A stretch of DNA of 64,000 bases from Pseudomonas sp. B33.4 (lineage in GTDB: Bacteria > Pseudomonadota > Gammaproteobacteria > Pseudomonadales > Pseudomonadaceae): the NCBI RefSeq assembly GCF_034555375.1, contig NZ_CP140706.1, positions 2,657,001 through 2,721,000 on the forward strand, written 5' to 3'. Numbering within the stretch: position 1 is the stretch's first letter; each line of letters begins with the position of its first letter. The translations under genes were made by a program, and so were the position numbers. Shown piece by piece: positions 26,735-34,021 of this stretch. The notes under the pieces were generated by a model that worked only from the letters and a program-made list of their open reading frames with translations, was not told where the DNA came from and made no database searches.

Positions 26735-27526
26735 TCAGGCCCTCGAGGCAGCGCGGTAGGACAGGGTGGGCGTCGGGATGTCGGCGGAGGAGTCCGCTAA
26801 TTGCCCCGGATAGATTCGCGCCAGATCCGCTTCGGTCATGCTTGAAGCTTTGCCATCGAACACCAGATTGCCGTGAGCAAGGCCGACCACGCGGTCGCCA
26901 AACTCACGGGCGTATTCGACCTGATGCAGATTGCACAGCACGGTGATGCCCAGTTCGCGAGTGGCATCGCGCAGGTACTGCAACACCAGGCGCGCGGTTT
27001 TCGGGTCGAGGCTGGCGATCGGTTCATCGGCCAGAATCACCTGCGGCCGTTGCGCCAGAGCGCGGGCAATGCCGACGCGCTGTTTTTGTCCGCCAGACAA
27101 CGAATCGGTACGCTCACCAGCCTTGTGCGCCAGTTCGACGCGCTCCAGGCATTGCATCGCCAGCGCCACATCGTCACGGCGGAACAGTTGCAGAATGGAG
27201 GCGAGGGTGCCGACGGAACCGAGGCGACCGGTCAGCACATTCTTCAACACGCTCAGGCGTGGTACGACGTTGTGGTGCTGAAAAATCATCGCGACTTCAC
27301 GGCGCAGGACGCTGGTGTCGGGGCAGGCGAGGGCGTCGATACCGGCGACGTTCAACGTGCCGCTGTCAGCTTGGGCCAAGCGGTTGATGCAACGCAGCAA
27401 GGTCGATTTGCCGGCGCCGGACTGACCGAGCACGACGACGAATTCGCCCGCAGCGACTTCAAGGTCGATGCCGCGCAACACCGGGTTGCTGCCGTAGTGT
27501 TTGGTCAGTTGGCGGATGCTGATCAT
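26735..27526 (-). CDS. phnC: Phosphonate ABC transporter ATPase PhnC
   Basis: ATPase subunit of the phosphonate importer. It has Walker A GQSGAGKST, the Q-loop region MIFQHHNVVPRLSVLKNVLTGRLG, signature DSLSGGQKQRVGIARAL, Walker B VILADEP and a C-terminal CNLHQVEYAREFGDRVVGL, characteristic of PhnC. It is 263 residues long. Its start overlaps the phnD stop by four bases (ATGA), showing translational coupling. Confidence 0.95.
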   Translation of the reverse strand: MISIRQLTKHYGSNPVLRGIDLEVAAGEFVVVLGQSGAGKSTLLRCINRLAQADSGTLNVAGIDALACPDTSVLRREVAMIFQHHNVVPRLSVLKNVLTGRLGSVGTLASILQLFRRDDVALAMQCLERVELAHKAGERTDSLSGGQKQRVGIARALAQRPQVILADEPIASLDPKTARLVLQYLRDATRELGITVLCNLHQVEYAREFGDRVVGLAHGNLVFDGKASSMTEADLARIYPGQLADSSADIPTPTLSYRAASRA

Positions 27527-28389
27527 TTCATGCTCCGCAAATCGAGATCGAGCACCTTGGCGGTTTCACGCACCACGTCATAGGACGCATCGGTGGTGGG
27601 CTGGAAGCCATTGAGCACGCCCTGATCACCCCACGGCACGTCCTTGATTGAAGCCAGCGCGTCGGCGATTTTCTTCTTCAACTCCGGGTCGAGTGCCTTG
27701 CGCCAGACCATCGGCGATTCGGGGATCGGCTTGGAACTCCAGACGATTTCAAAGTCATCCTGCTTGACCACACCTTTGGCCACGGCGCTGGCGAAGATGC
27801 GGTCGGCGACAGCGGCGGCATCGACTTTCTTGTTCTCGACCGCAAGGATGCTGGCGTCGTGGGACCCCGAAAATATCACTCGTTTGAACAGTGTATCCGG
27901 CGCAAATCCTGCCTGCTCCAGGCCTGCTTTCGGGAACAGATGACCGGAGGCCGAACTCGGGTCGACGAACGCGAATGTATGACCCTTGAGGTCGGCCAGC
28001 GTATGAATGCCGCTGTCCTTGCGCGCCAGAATCACGCTTTTGTACGCGCTCTGGCCGGTCTTCTTGGTCACCGCCACCGAGAACGCTTCGACATCCGCCA
28101 CCGAGGTCGCCAGCACGTAGGAGAACGGCCCGAGATAGGCGACGTCGAGTTTGCCCGAGCGCAGCGCTTCGATGATGCCGTTGTAGTCGGTGGCCACGAA
28201 CGGCACCACCGGCATGCCGATTTTGGCTTGCAGGTCGTCGAGTACCTGTTTGCTCGATTCGATCATTGCCTGGGAGTCTTCGGAGGGGATCAGGCCAATG
28301 GTCAGTTTGTCCTTGGCCCAGACCTGGCTGGCACTCAGGGCAAGTACGGCAAGGCTGGCGACACGCAGAAACTGTTTGATTGTTTTCAT
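27523..28389 (-). CDS. phnD: Phosphonate ABC transporter binding protein PhnD
   Basis: Periplasmic phosphonate-binding protein, first gene of the cluster. The signal peptide ends near SQVWA-KD. The mature protein opens LTIGLIPSEDSQAMIE and has DYNGIIEALRSGKLDVAYLG and FAFVDPSSASGHLFPK; the SSASG Ser/Thr phosphonate-oxygen pocket is typical of PhnD. Length 288 is normal. The ligand could be 2-aminoethylphosphonate or a close analogue, given PhnX. The 109-bp divergent region to a LysR gene holds a palindrome resembling a Pho box. Confidence 0.94.
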   Translation of the reverse strand: MKTIKQFLRVASLAVLALSASQVWAKDKLTIGLIPSEDSQAMIESSKQVLDDLQAKIGMPVVPFVATDYNGIIEALRSGKLDVAYLGPFSYVLATSVADVEAFSVAVTKKTGQSAYKSVILARKDSGIHTLADLKGHTFAFVDPSSASGHLFPKAGLEQAGFAPDTLFKRVIFSGSHDASILAVENKKVDAAAVADRIFASAVAKGVVKQDDFEIVWSSKPIPESPMVWRKALDPELKKKIADALASIKDVPWGDQGVLNGFQPTTDASYDVVRETAKVLDLDLRSMK

Positions 28390-28429
28390 GGCATTCCACG
28401 GTGTGGTTGGGAGTTGCCACAGGCTAGGT

Positions 28430-28447
28430 CTGTCACGTGACAGTCAT
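28430..28447. promoter_or_regulatory. Pho-box-like palindrome in the phnD/lysR divergent promoter
   Basis: CTGTCAC-GTGA-CAGTCAT matches the tandem PhoB repeat at 12 of 14 positions. It also contains the perfect palindrome TGTCACGTGACA (28431-28442), which could instead be a regulator operator. It sits 41 bp upstream of phnD and about 52 bp upstream of the LysR gene. Confidence 0.5.
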
Positions 28448-28498
28448 TCAATCAATTCAATATGCGAAACCGCAGCTAACTATTGATGGAGTCTATGG

Positions 28499-29356
28499 AT
28501 GTCGAGCGCCAAATTGCGGGCCTTTCTCGCCGTTGCCCGTCACGGCAGTTTCAGTGCTGGTGCGCGGGCGTCGGGGCTCAGCCAACCGACGCTGACCACG
28601 CAAGTACAAGCCTTGGAACGCCAGCACAATGTTGAGCTGTTCCATCGGCGCGGGCGGCGGATCGAGCTTTCCGATGTAGGGCGGCAGTTGCTGCCTATCG
28701 CACAACGGCTTGCCTTGCTGGAGCTGGAGGCGCACAACCTGCTGCGCGATTCCGGGCGGCTCGACAGTGGCCAGCTCAAGGTTGGTGCGGTGGGGCCGTT
28801 TCATGTGATCGAGATGGTCGACAGCTATTTGCAACAGCATCCGAATATCGACGTGTCGATTCGCGTCGGCAACTCGGCGCAAGTGCTGTCGGATCTGGAA
28901 AACTATGTGACCGACATAGCCGTTCTAGCCGGGCGTCAGGATGATCCGGCGTTGTGCGCAGTGCGTTATGCGCGCCACGCGATCATCCTGTTTGCCCATC
29001 ATGAGCATCCGCTGGCCAATCGCGGCAGCGTGCGGTTGGATGAATTGGAAGGGCAGCGGCTTCTACAACGTGAGCCCGGTTCCACCACGCGGCTGGTGCT
29101 GGAGCAGGCGCTGAATGCGGCGCAGGTGAAACCGCGCATCGCCATGGAAATCGGCAGTCGTGAGGCGTTGCGGGAAGCGGTGGTGCGTGGGTTGGGGCTG
29201 GGTGTGGTGTCGGAAGCGGAGTTCATTGCCGACCCGAACATCCGCACGATCAGAATCGATGGCGAAGAACTGTTTACCGAGACGTACCTGTACTGTTTGG
29301 CCGAGCGGCGTTCCAGTCGGCTCATTTCGTCGTTTTTTGATGCGGCGCTCGGCTGA
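28499..29356 (+). CDS. LysR-type regulator divergent from phnD
   Basis: LysR-family factor of 285 residues. The DNA-binding part has ARHGSFSAGARASGLSQPTL and LFHRRGRRIELSDVGRQLL. The sensor domain has QLKVGAVGPFHVIEM and GSREALREAVVRGLGLGVVS. Its divergent position next to phnD makes it the most likely direct regulator of the importer. Family relatives act on 2-aminoethylphosphonate loci, but the ligand is not visible here. It resembles the LysR protein inside the cluster, so the locus appears to have a paralogous regulator at each end. Confidence 0.88.
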   Translation: MSSAKLRAFLAVARHGSFSAGARASGLSQPTLTTQVQALERQHNVELFHRRGRRIELSDVGRQLLPIAQRLALLELEAHNLLRDSGRLDSGQLKVGAVGPFHVIEMVDSYLQQHPNIDVSIRVGNSAQVLSDLENYVTDIAVLAGRQDDPALCAVRYARHAIILFAHHEHPLANRGSVRLDELEGQRLLQREPGSTTRLVLEQALNAAQVKPRIAMEIGSREALREAVVRGLGLGVVSEAEFIADPNIRTIRIDGEELFTETYLYCLAERRSSRLISSFFDAALG

Positions 29357-29388
29357 GGGTTTGCAATCTTCAGCGAGGCTTGGCTAAT

Positions 29389-29412
29389 ATACGATCCATA
29401 TACACATCGTAT
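29389..29412. promoter_or_regulatory. Inverted repeat upstream of the ParD-like gene
   Basis: ATACGAT (29389-29395) and ATCGTAT (29406-29412) are separated by 10 bp and end 11 bp before the ATG. The position suits autoregulation by the ribbon-helix-helix protein encoded next. Confidence 0.4.
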
Positions 29413-29423
29413 CGGATTCATAT

Positions 29424-29651
29424 ATGGGCATCGTAAAGATTTCAGAGGACATGCACGAGAACCTGCGGATCTCCAGCAACGCCCTCAGCCGCTCGATCAA
29501 CGCGCAGGCCGAGCACTGGATGCGCATCGGCATGCTCGCCGAACTGCACCCCAACCTCGACCACAGCGCCATTTGCCGCTTGCTGATCCGCGCCGAACAG
29601 AATGGCGGGCTGGATCTGCAACAACTGACTCAGGAAGCCGTCAGCGCATGA
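29424..29651 (+). CDS. ParD-like antitoxin family protein
   Basis: Small 75-residue protein with a predicted N-terminal ribbon-helix-helix (MGIVKISEDMHENLRISSNA, then LSRSINAQAEHWMRIGMLAE), resembling the ParD-like Pfam family. No RelE/ParE-type toxin gene follows. Instead its stop overlaps the start of a methionine aminopeptidase gene (ATGA), an arrangement I recall as common for this family. It may be an autoregulator of the pair rather than an antitoxin. An inverted repeat lies just upstream. Confidence 0.75.
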   Translation: MGIVKISEDMHENLRISSNALSRSINAQAEHWMRIGMLAELHPNLDHSAICRLLIRAEQNGGLDLQQLTQEAVSA

Positions 29652-30439
29652 GAAACCAGATCAAGATCAACACCCCTGCCGACATCGCGCAATCGCGCGC
29701 CGCCGGCAAACTCGCGGCTGAAGTGCTGGCGATGTTGGTGCCGCACGTCAAGGCCGGCGTCACCACTGATCAGCTCGATCAACTGTGCAACGACTACATC
29801 GTCAATGTGCAAAAAGCAGTGCCGGCCAACGTCGGTTATCACGGCTTTCCGAAAACCGTCTGCGCCTCGGTCAATGATGTGGTCTGTCACGGCATTCCGT
29901 CGGGCACGCCGTTGAAGGATGGCGATATCGTCAATCTCGATATCGCGGTGATCAAGGACGGCTGGTTCGGCGACACCAGCCGCATGTACGTGGTCGGTGA
30001 GGCTACGCCTGAGGCGCAGCATCTGATCAAGACTACCTATGACGCCATGTGCGCGGGGATTCGCGTGGTCAAGCCGGGCGCCACCTTGGGCGATATCGGC
30101 CACGCGATCCAGACGTTGGCGGAAAAGGAAGGCTTCAGCGTCGTGCGTGAGTATTGCGGGCACGGGATCGGCAAGGTCTATCACGATGAACCGCAAATCC
30201 TGCATTACGGCTTTCCCAATCAAGGCATGAAGTTGAAGGCGGGGATGATTTTTACCGTGGAGCCGATGCTCAATGCCGGTAAACGTCATGTGAAGAACAT
30301 GCCCGATGGCTGGACGGTGCTGACCAAGGATGGCTCGTTGTCGGCGCAGTGGGAGCATATGGTGGCGGTGACGGAGACCGGCTTTGAAATTCTCACCGCC
30401 TGGCCGGATCAGATCGAAGGCTATTCCCCGATCACCTAA
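29648..30439 (+). CDS. map: Type I methionine aminopeptidase
   Basis: Cytosolic metalloprotease removing the N-terminal Met of new proteins. The metal ligands are visible: D98 (VNLDIAV), D109 (GDTSRM), H172 (GHGIGKVYHDEP), E205 (TVEPML) and E236 (WEHMVAV), with substrate His at 81 (CHGIPSG) and 179. It is 263 residues and lacks an N-terminal zinc-finger extension. The start at 29648 is fixed by the four-base overlap with the ParD-like gene. Pseudomonads normally carry the housekeeping map near rpsB, so this is probably a second, accessory copy. Confidence 0.93.
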   Translation: MRNQIKINTPADIAQSRAAGKLAAEVLAMLVPHVKAGVTTDQLDQLCNDYIVNVQKAVPANVGYHGFPKTVCASVNDVVCHGIPSGTPLKDGDIVNLDIAVIKDGWFGDTSRMYVVGEATPEAQHLIKTTYDAMCAGIRVVKPGATLGDIGHAIQTLAEKEGFSVVREYCGHGIGKVYHDEPQILHYGFPNQGMKLKAGMIFTVEPMLNAGKRHVKNMPDGWTVLTKDGSLSAQWEHMVAVTETGFEILTAWPDQIEGYSPIT

Positions 30440-30454
30440 ACACCATAAACCCCC

Positions 30455-30546
30455 TGTAGGAGCTGTCGAGTGAAACGAGGCTGCGATCTGTTGATCTTGT
30501 TTTTAACAGCAAGATCAACAGATCGCAGCCTGCGGCAGCTCCTACA
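30455..30546. repeat. REP-type inverted repeat (family B, long-arm variant)
   Basis: The left arm reads TGTAGGAGCTGTCGAGTGAA followed by ACGAGGCTGCGATCTGTTGATC. The right arm is the ordinary CTGCGGCAGCTCCTACA form, so the arms are only partly complementary. Confidence 0.82.
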
Positions 30547-30548
30547 AG

Positions 30549-31442
30549 TTATGTGGTGTGTGCAGGGGCGCTTTGCAGCCAATCAAGCACCTCATCCCAC
30601 AACGGCTGTGCGCTTTCGCGGAAGTAACCCATGTGCCCGTAAGGTTTGCTGCCCAGTGGCGGCTGCAGATCCAGCAATGTCAGCGGTGCATTCACCATGG
30701 CTTTGACAAACGCATCGCGCGAACGCGGTGGCGCCCACGGATCATCGACCGACGTGGCGAAAACGCATGGCGTTGTGACCTCGGCGTAGAGCGCATGCAG
30801 ATGGCTCATCTGGGGGTCGTCGAAGTAGTAGTGGGGGAATTTGCACCAGCGTTTCCAGTCGTTGTAAACGCCCAGCGGCAAATCATCGCCCATGCCCAGC
30901 ATGCTCCAGGCCATGTAGCCTTTGCGGGCGACAATCACCGGCAGCACAAACGTCCACATCAGACGGATTTTCCAGGCCTCGGTTCGGGACATCCAGCCGC
31001 TCCACCCCGCGCCACTGCCCAGGGTGTAGCAAGCTGTCAGGGCGGGGTGATTGGGCAACAGACCAATCGCGTGACCACCAAACGAATGGCCGACCCAATA
31101 CAACGGCAACGCTTCCTGGCTTAGCAGATCCACTGCCGCCGCCAGATCCTGATAAGCCCAATCCAGATAAGACATCTCAAAGCCTTTGAGGGAAGCCGGC
31201 TTCGATTCACCGATGCCCCGGTAATCGAGGGTCAGGACATTGAAGCCCTGACGCGCTGCATGCTCGGCAAAGCGCCGATAAAAACGCTGTTGCACCCCGG
31301 TGGCGCCGGCCATGATCAGGTTGCCTTTGACCGCGCCCGGCGCGCTGTAGCGCTTGGCTGACAACGGATAACCATCGCGGGCAATGAGGGCGATGTCCTG
31401 TCTCTGGATCGATTCGGTGAAGGCTGCGGCCATGGTGTTCAT
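30549..31442 (-). CDS. Alpha/beta hydrolase family protein
   Basis: Predicted serine hydrolase of 297 residues. It shows the nucleophile elbow VGHSFGGHA (S120), the oxyanion region MAGATGVQQRFYRRF and LDYRGIGESKP. A likely Asp is in TSVDDPWAPP and a likely His in YGHMGYFRE near the C terminus. It lies 31 bp after an enoyl-CoA hydratase/isomerase-family gene on the same strand. A thioesterase or esterase role in an acyl-CoA pathway is possible but not demonstrable. Confidence 0.82.
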   Translation of the reverse strand: MNTMAAAFTESIQRQDIALIARDGYPLSAKRYSAPGAVKGNLIMAGATGVQQRFYRRFAEHAARQGFNVLTLDYRGIGESKPASLKGFEMSYLDWAYQDLAAAVDLLSQEALPLYWVGHSFGGHAIGLLPNHPALTACYTLGSGAGWSGWMSRTEAWKIRLMWTFVLPVIVARKGYMAWSMLGMGDDLPLGVYNDWKRWCKFPHYYFDDPQMSHLHALYAEVTTPCVFATSVDDPWAPPRSRDAFVKAMVNAPLTLLDLQPPLGSKPYGHMGYFRESAQPLWDEVLDWLQSAPAHTT

Positions 31443-31473
31443 GAAATTGTTCCGAGTGAGTTGAGCAAAGCCT

Positions 31474-32271
31474 TCAGCGACCTTTGAACTGCGGTTCGCG
31501 CTTTTGCATCATCGCCATGACGCCTTCGCGGACATCCTCGGTTTTGATCAGGGCCAGCAGTTGTTCATCAAGCTTCGACAGTGCCGCATCGTCACCCTGA
31601 TCCTGCGCCAGAAACGCCGATTGCAGCGTCGCCTGAATCGCCAGAGGCGCAGCCTTGGCAATGCGTTCGGCGTACTCGATGGCGCGTGCCAGAGTCTGGC
31701 CGGGTGCGACCACTTCGGTCAGCAGGCGCATGTGCAGGGCGGCAGTGGCATCGAACTCTTCCCCCGTGAGCATGTAGCGCATGGCGGCGGTCCAGCCCGC
31801 TGCGCGGGTGAAGCGCACGGTGGAACCGCCGGCGGGTGAGATCCCGCGCAACACTTCCAGATGAGCGAAACGGGCATTGGTGGCGGCAATGCTGATGTCG
31901 GCGTTGAGCATCAATTCGATGCCCGCCGTCCAGCAAATGCCTTCAATGGCAACCACCACCGGTTTACGCCTGCGCGGTTTGGAAACGCCCCATGGGTCGA
32001 TGCCTTCTTCAGGATACTTGAAGGCGCCTGACACCAGTTTTGGCGTCAGTTCCATCAAGTCCAGACCCGCAGTGAAGTGCTCGCCATGGGCGAACAGCAC
32101 GGCGCAGCGCAGTTCGTCATTGCGCTCATACTCGCCGATGGCCAATGCCAGGTCCGTCAGCATTGCACTGTCGAATGCGTTGCGTTTGCCGGCGCGATCC
32201 AGACCGATCAAAAACAACTGACCGCGTTGTTCGCGGGTGACTCGGCCGGGGCCACTGTTGGCTTCGTTCAT
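31474..32271 (-). CDS. Crotonase (enoyl-CoA hydratase/isomerase) family protein
   Basis: CoA-ester enzyme of the crotonase fold, 265 residues. Oxyanion-hole segments are NAFDSAM and HGEHFTAGLDLMEL (residues ~65-78), then EGICWTAGIELMLNADISIA. The position of the usual second catalytic Glu is occupied within EVLRGISPAGG. Reaction specificity (hydratase, isomerase, hydrolase) cannot be read reliably. It is first of a two-gene unit with the alpha/beta hydrolase, divergent from a TetR gene with a palindromic operator between them, which suggests TetR repression by an acyl-CoA-like ligand. Confidence 0.83.
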   Translation of the reverse strand: MNEANSGPGRVTREQRGQLFLIGLDRAGKRNAFDSAMLTDLALAIGEYERNDELRCAVLFAHGEHFTAGLDLMELTPKLVSGAFKYPEEGIDPWGVSKPRRRKPVVVAIEGICWTAGIELMLNADISIAATNARFAHLEVLRGISPAGGSTVRFTRAAGWTAAMRYMLTGEEFDATAALHMRLLTEVVAPGQTLARAIEYAERIAKAAPLAIQATLQSAFLAQDQGDDAALSKLDEQLLALIKTEDVREGVMAMMQKREPQFKGR

Positions 32272-32310
32272 CTCTGCTCTCCCTGATTTTTTGTCGGCGG
32301 CCAGTTACTG

Positions 32311-32350
32311 ACCATCCGTTCGGTAAATAGAAACTAAACGAACAGTTGGT
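32311..32350. promoter_or_regulatory. Candidate TetR operator (imperfect inverted repeat)
   Basis: ACCATCCGTTCGGT (32311-32324) and its near-complement ACGAACAGTTGGT (ending 32350) flank a 12-13-bp spacer. The element sits between the crotonase gene and the divergent TetR gene, 40 bp from the former start. Confidence 0.55.
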
Positions 32351-32420
32351 AACCGTCAAATTGAGAAGGGCAGGCTTATGTCATAGAATCACCGCCAGTT
32401 ATCCGGATCAGGAAATACTC

Positions 32421-32996
32421 GTGCGACCGTTGAAAATCCCCCGTGAAGAGCTGCTTCTGCGGTGCGCCAATACCTTCAAGCGCCTTGGCTATCATGGCAC
32501 CACCATGGACGTGCTTGCGTCCGCTTGCGGCTTTACCAAGGCTTCGTTCTATCACCACTATCCGAACAAGGAGGCCTTGCTGCGTGACGTGCTCGACTGG
32601 ACGCATCAGGTCATCAACCAGACCTTGTTTGCCGTGGCCTTCGACGAAAAACTCACGCCACAAGAACGCCTGAGCAAAATGGGCCGCAAGGCTGCGCGGC
32701 TGTTTCAGGATGACTCGATTGGTTGCCTGATGGGCGTGGTGGCGGTCGATGCGGCGTACGGTAAAAGTGAATTGCTGGAGCCGATTCGCGGTTTTTTCGA
32801 TGCATGGGCCAAGGCGTTTGCGCATTTGCTGGAAGGTCAGGTCGATGAGGGACAAGCCTTGCTGACCGCTCGACAATGGGTGGCGGATTACGAGGGGGCG
32901 ATTCTGCTGGCGCGGGTCTATGGTGACGCGGCTTACATTGATGCGGTGACGCGTCGGGCGCTGGAACATTTGAGTGCCTGTCAGGCACCGACATAA
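32421..32996 (+). CDS. TetR/AcrR family regulator
   Basis: One-component repressor of about 191 residues. The N-terminal helix-turn-helix reads GYHGTTMDVLASACGFTKAS and FYHHYPNKEALL. The GTG at 32421 is preferred as start: it follows AGGAAATACTC and yields MRPLKIPREELLL, a typical TetR opening. The ATG at 32346 would add 25 atypical residues and place the start within the putative operator. The C-terminal ligand domain is not family-specific. It is divergent from the crotonase/hydrolase pair, its probable target. Confidence 0.87.
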   Translation: MRPLKIPREELLLRCANTFKRLGYHGTTMDVLASACGFTKASFYHHYPNKEALLRDVLDWTHQVINQTLFAVAFDEKLTPQERLSKMGRKAARLFQDDSIGCLMGVVAVDAAYGKSELLEPIRGFFDAWAKAFAHLLEGQVDEGQALLTARQWVADYEGAILLARVYGDAAYIDAVTRRALEHLSACQAPT

Positions 32997-33078
32997 GGCT
33001 TACCCGCTGGGTGTTGTGTCCTCGACAGTTGTCAGTCACGACACACACTGATTTCTTATCCAATCAGGGAGCAACACG

Positions 33079-33804
33079 ATGAGTGTAATCACCCCGGCCG
33101 TGATGGCCGATCTCGCGCCCGACGGCGTGCTGCATGCCGCCATCAACTTCGGTAACCCGGTGCTGGCGCAGCGCAGAGCAGATGGTGCGCCGCAAGGTGT
33201 TTCGGTGGCTTTGGCGATCGCGCTGGCTGCCGAGCTGGGTGTCGAACTGGAGATGCGCACCTTTGATGCGGCGGGCAAGGTCTTCGCGGCGTTGGAAGAG
33301 GGCGTATGGAATCTGGCATTCCTCGCCATCGAGCCGGTGCGTGAGGCGCAGATTGCGTTCAGCGAGCCGTACGTGATCATTGAAGGGACTTATCTGGTCG
33401 AGGCGCAGGCCTCGTATCGCAACGTCGAGGATCTCGATCAGCCAGGATTGCGACTGGCCGTTGGCAAAGGCGCAGCCTACGACCTGTTCCTCAGTCGCAC
33501 GCTGCAGCACGCACAATTGGAGCGTGCCGAAACCTCGGCGGGTGCCGTTGACCTGTTTATCGAGCAACACCTGGATGCCGCCGCCGGTGTCCGTCAGCCA
33601 TTGCAGAAAGTCGCGGATGCCGACGCGCGTTACCGCGTGCTGGACGGCGCGTTCACGGCGATTCGCCAGGCCATGGCGGTGCCCCGTGGGCGGGAGGCAG
33701 GCGCAGCGTATGTGCGGGCGTTCGTCGAGCGCAAGAAGGCTGAAGGGTTTGTCGCTGCAGCGCTGGCCGAGAGTGGGCAGGGCGATGTGACGGTCGCGCC
33801 TTGA
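33079..33804 (+). CDS. Solute-binding-protein-fold protein without signal peptide
   Basis: The 241-residue product looks like a type II periplasmic binding domain. It has GVSVALAIALAAELGVELEM, then VWNLAFLAIEPVREAQIAFS and the EPYVIIEGTYLV segment, as in amino-acid binding proteins. The N-terminus MSVITPAVMADLAPDGVLHA has no signal peptide, and GGGAG upstream supports this start. It is therefore probably cytosolic, perhaps a sensor or an enzyme such as a cyclohexadienyl-dehydratase-like protein. No ABC partner genes adjoin; TetR is 82 bp upstream on the same strand. Confidence 0.75.
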   Translation: MSVITPAVMADLAPDGVLHAAINFGNPVLAQRRADGAPQGVSVALAIALAAELGVELEMRTFDAAGKVFAALEEGVWNLAFLAIEPVREAQIAFSEPYVIIEGTYLVEAQASYRNVEDLDQPGLRLAVGKGAAYDLFLSRTLQHAQLERAETSAGAVDLFIEQHLDAAAGVRQPLQKVADADARYRVLDGAFTAIRQAMAVPRGREAGAAYVRAFVERKKAEGFVAAALAESGQGDVTVAP

Positions 33805-33853
33805 GAGCAAAAAAAAGAGCCACCGCAGCCCTGAGGGGCAAACACGGTTCAAT

Positions 33854-33907
33854 TGTAGGAGTGAGCCTGCTCGCGATAGCCTCTATGCGAGCAAGCCCGC
33901 TCCCACA
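33854..33907. repeat. REP-type inverted repeat (family A, degenerate)
   Basis: The left arm TGTAGGAGTGAGCCTGCTCG is intact. The right arm (GCGAGCAAGCCCGCTCCCACA) has diverged, and the loop is only a few bases. Confidence 0.8.
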
Positions 33908-33920
33908 TTTGCAATGCATT

Positions 33921-34016
33921 CCTGTAGGAGCTGTCGAGTGAAACGAGGCTGCGATCTGTTGATCTTGTTTTTAACGGCAAGATCAAAAGATCGCAGCCTG
34001 CGGCAGCTCCTACAGG
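33921..34016. repeat. REP-type inverted repeat (family B, long-arm variant)
   Basis: The same TGTCGAGTGAAACGAGGCTG left-arm variant as at 30.45 kb, with an ordinary right arm ending CTCCTACAGG. It is 14 bp after a family A element, so the two families lie in tandem. Confidence 0.85.
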
Positions 34017-34021
34017 GGGTT

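Noticed and set aside
29424..29651. Classical ParDE toxin-antitoxin operon
   Set aside because: No ParE/RelE-like gene is adjacent; the coupled partner is methionine aminopeptidase.
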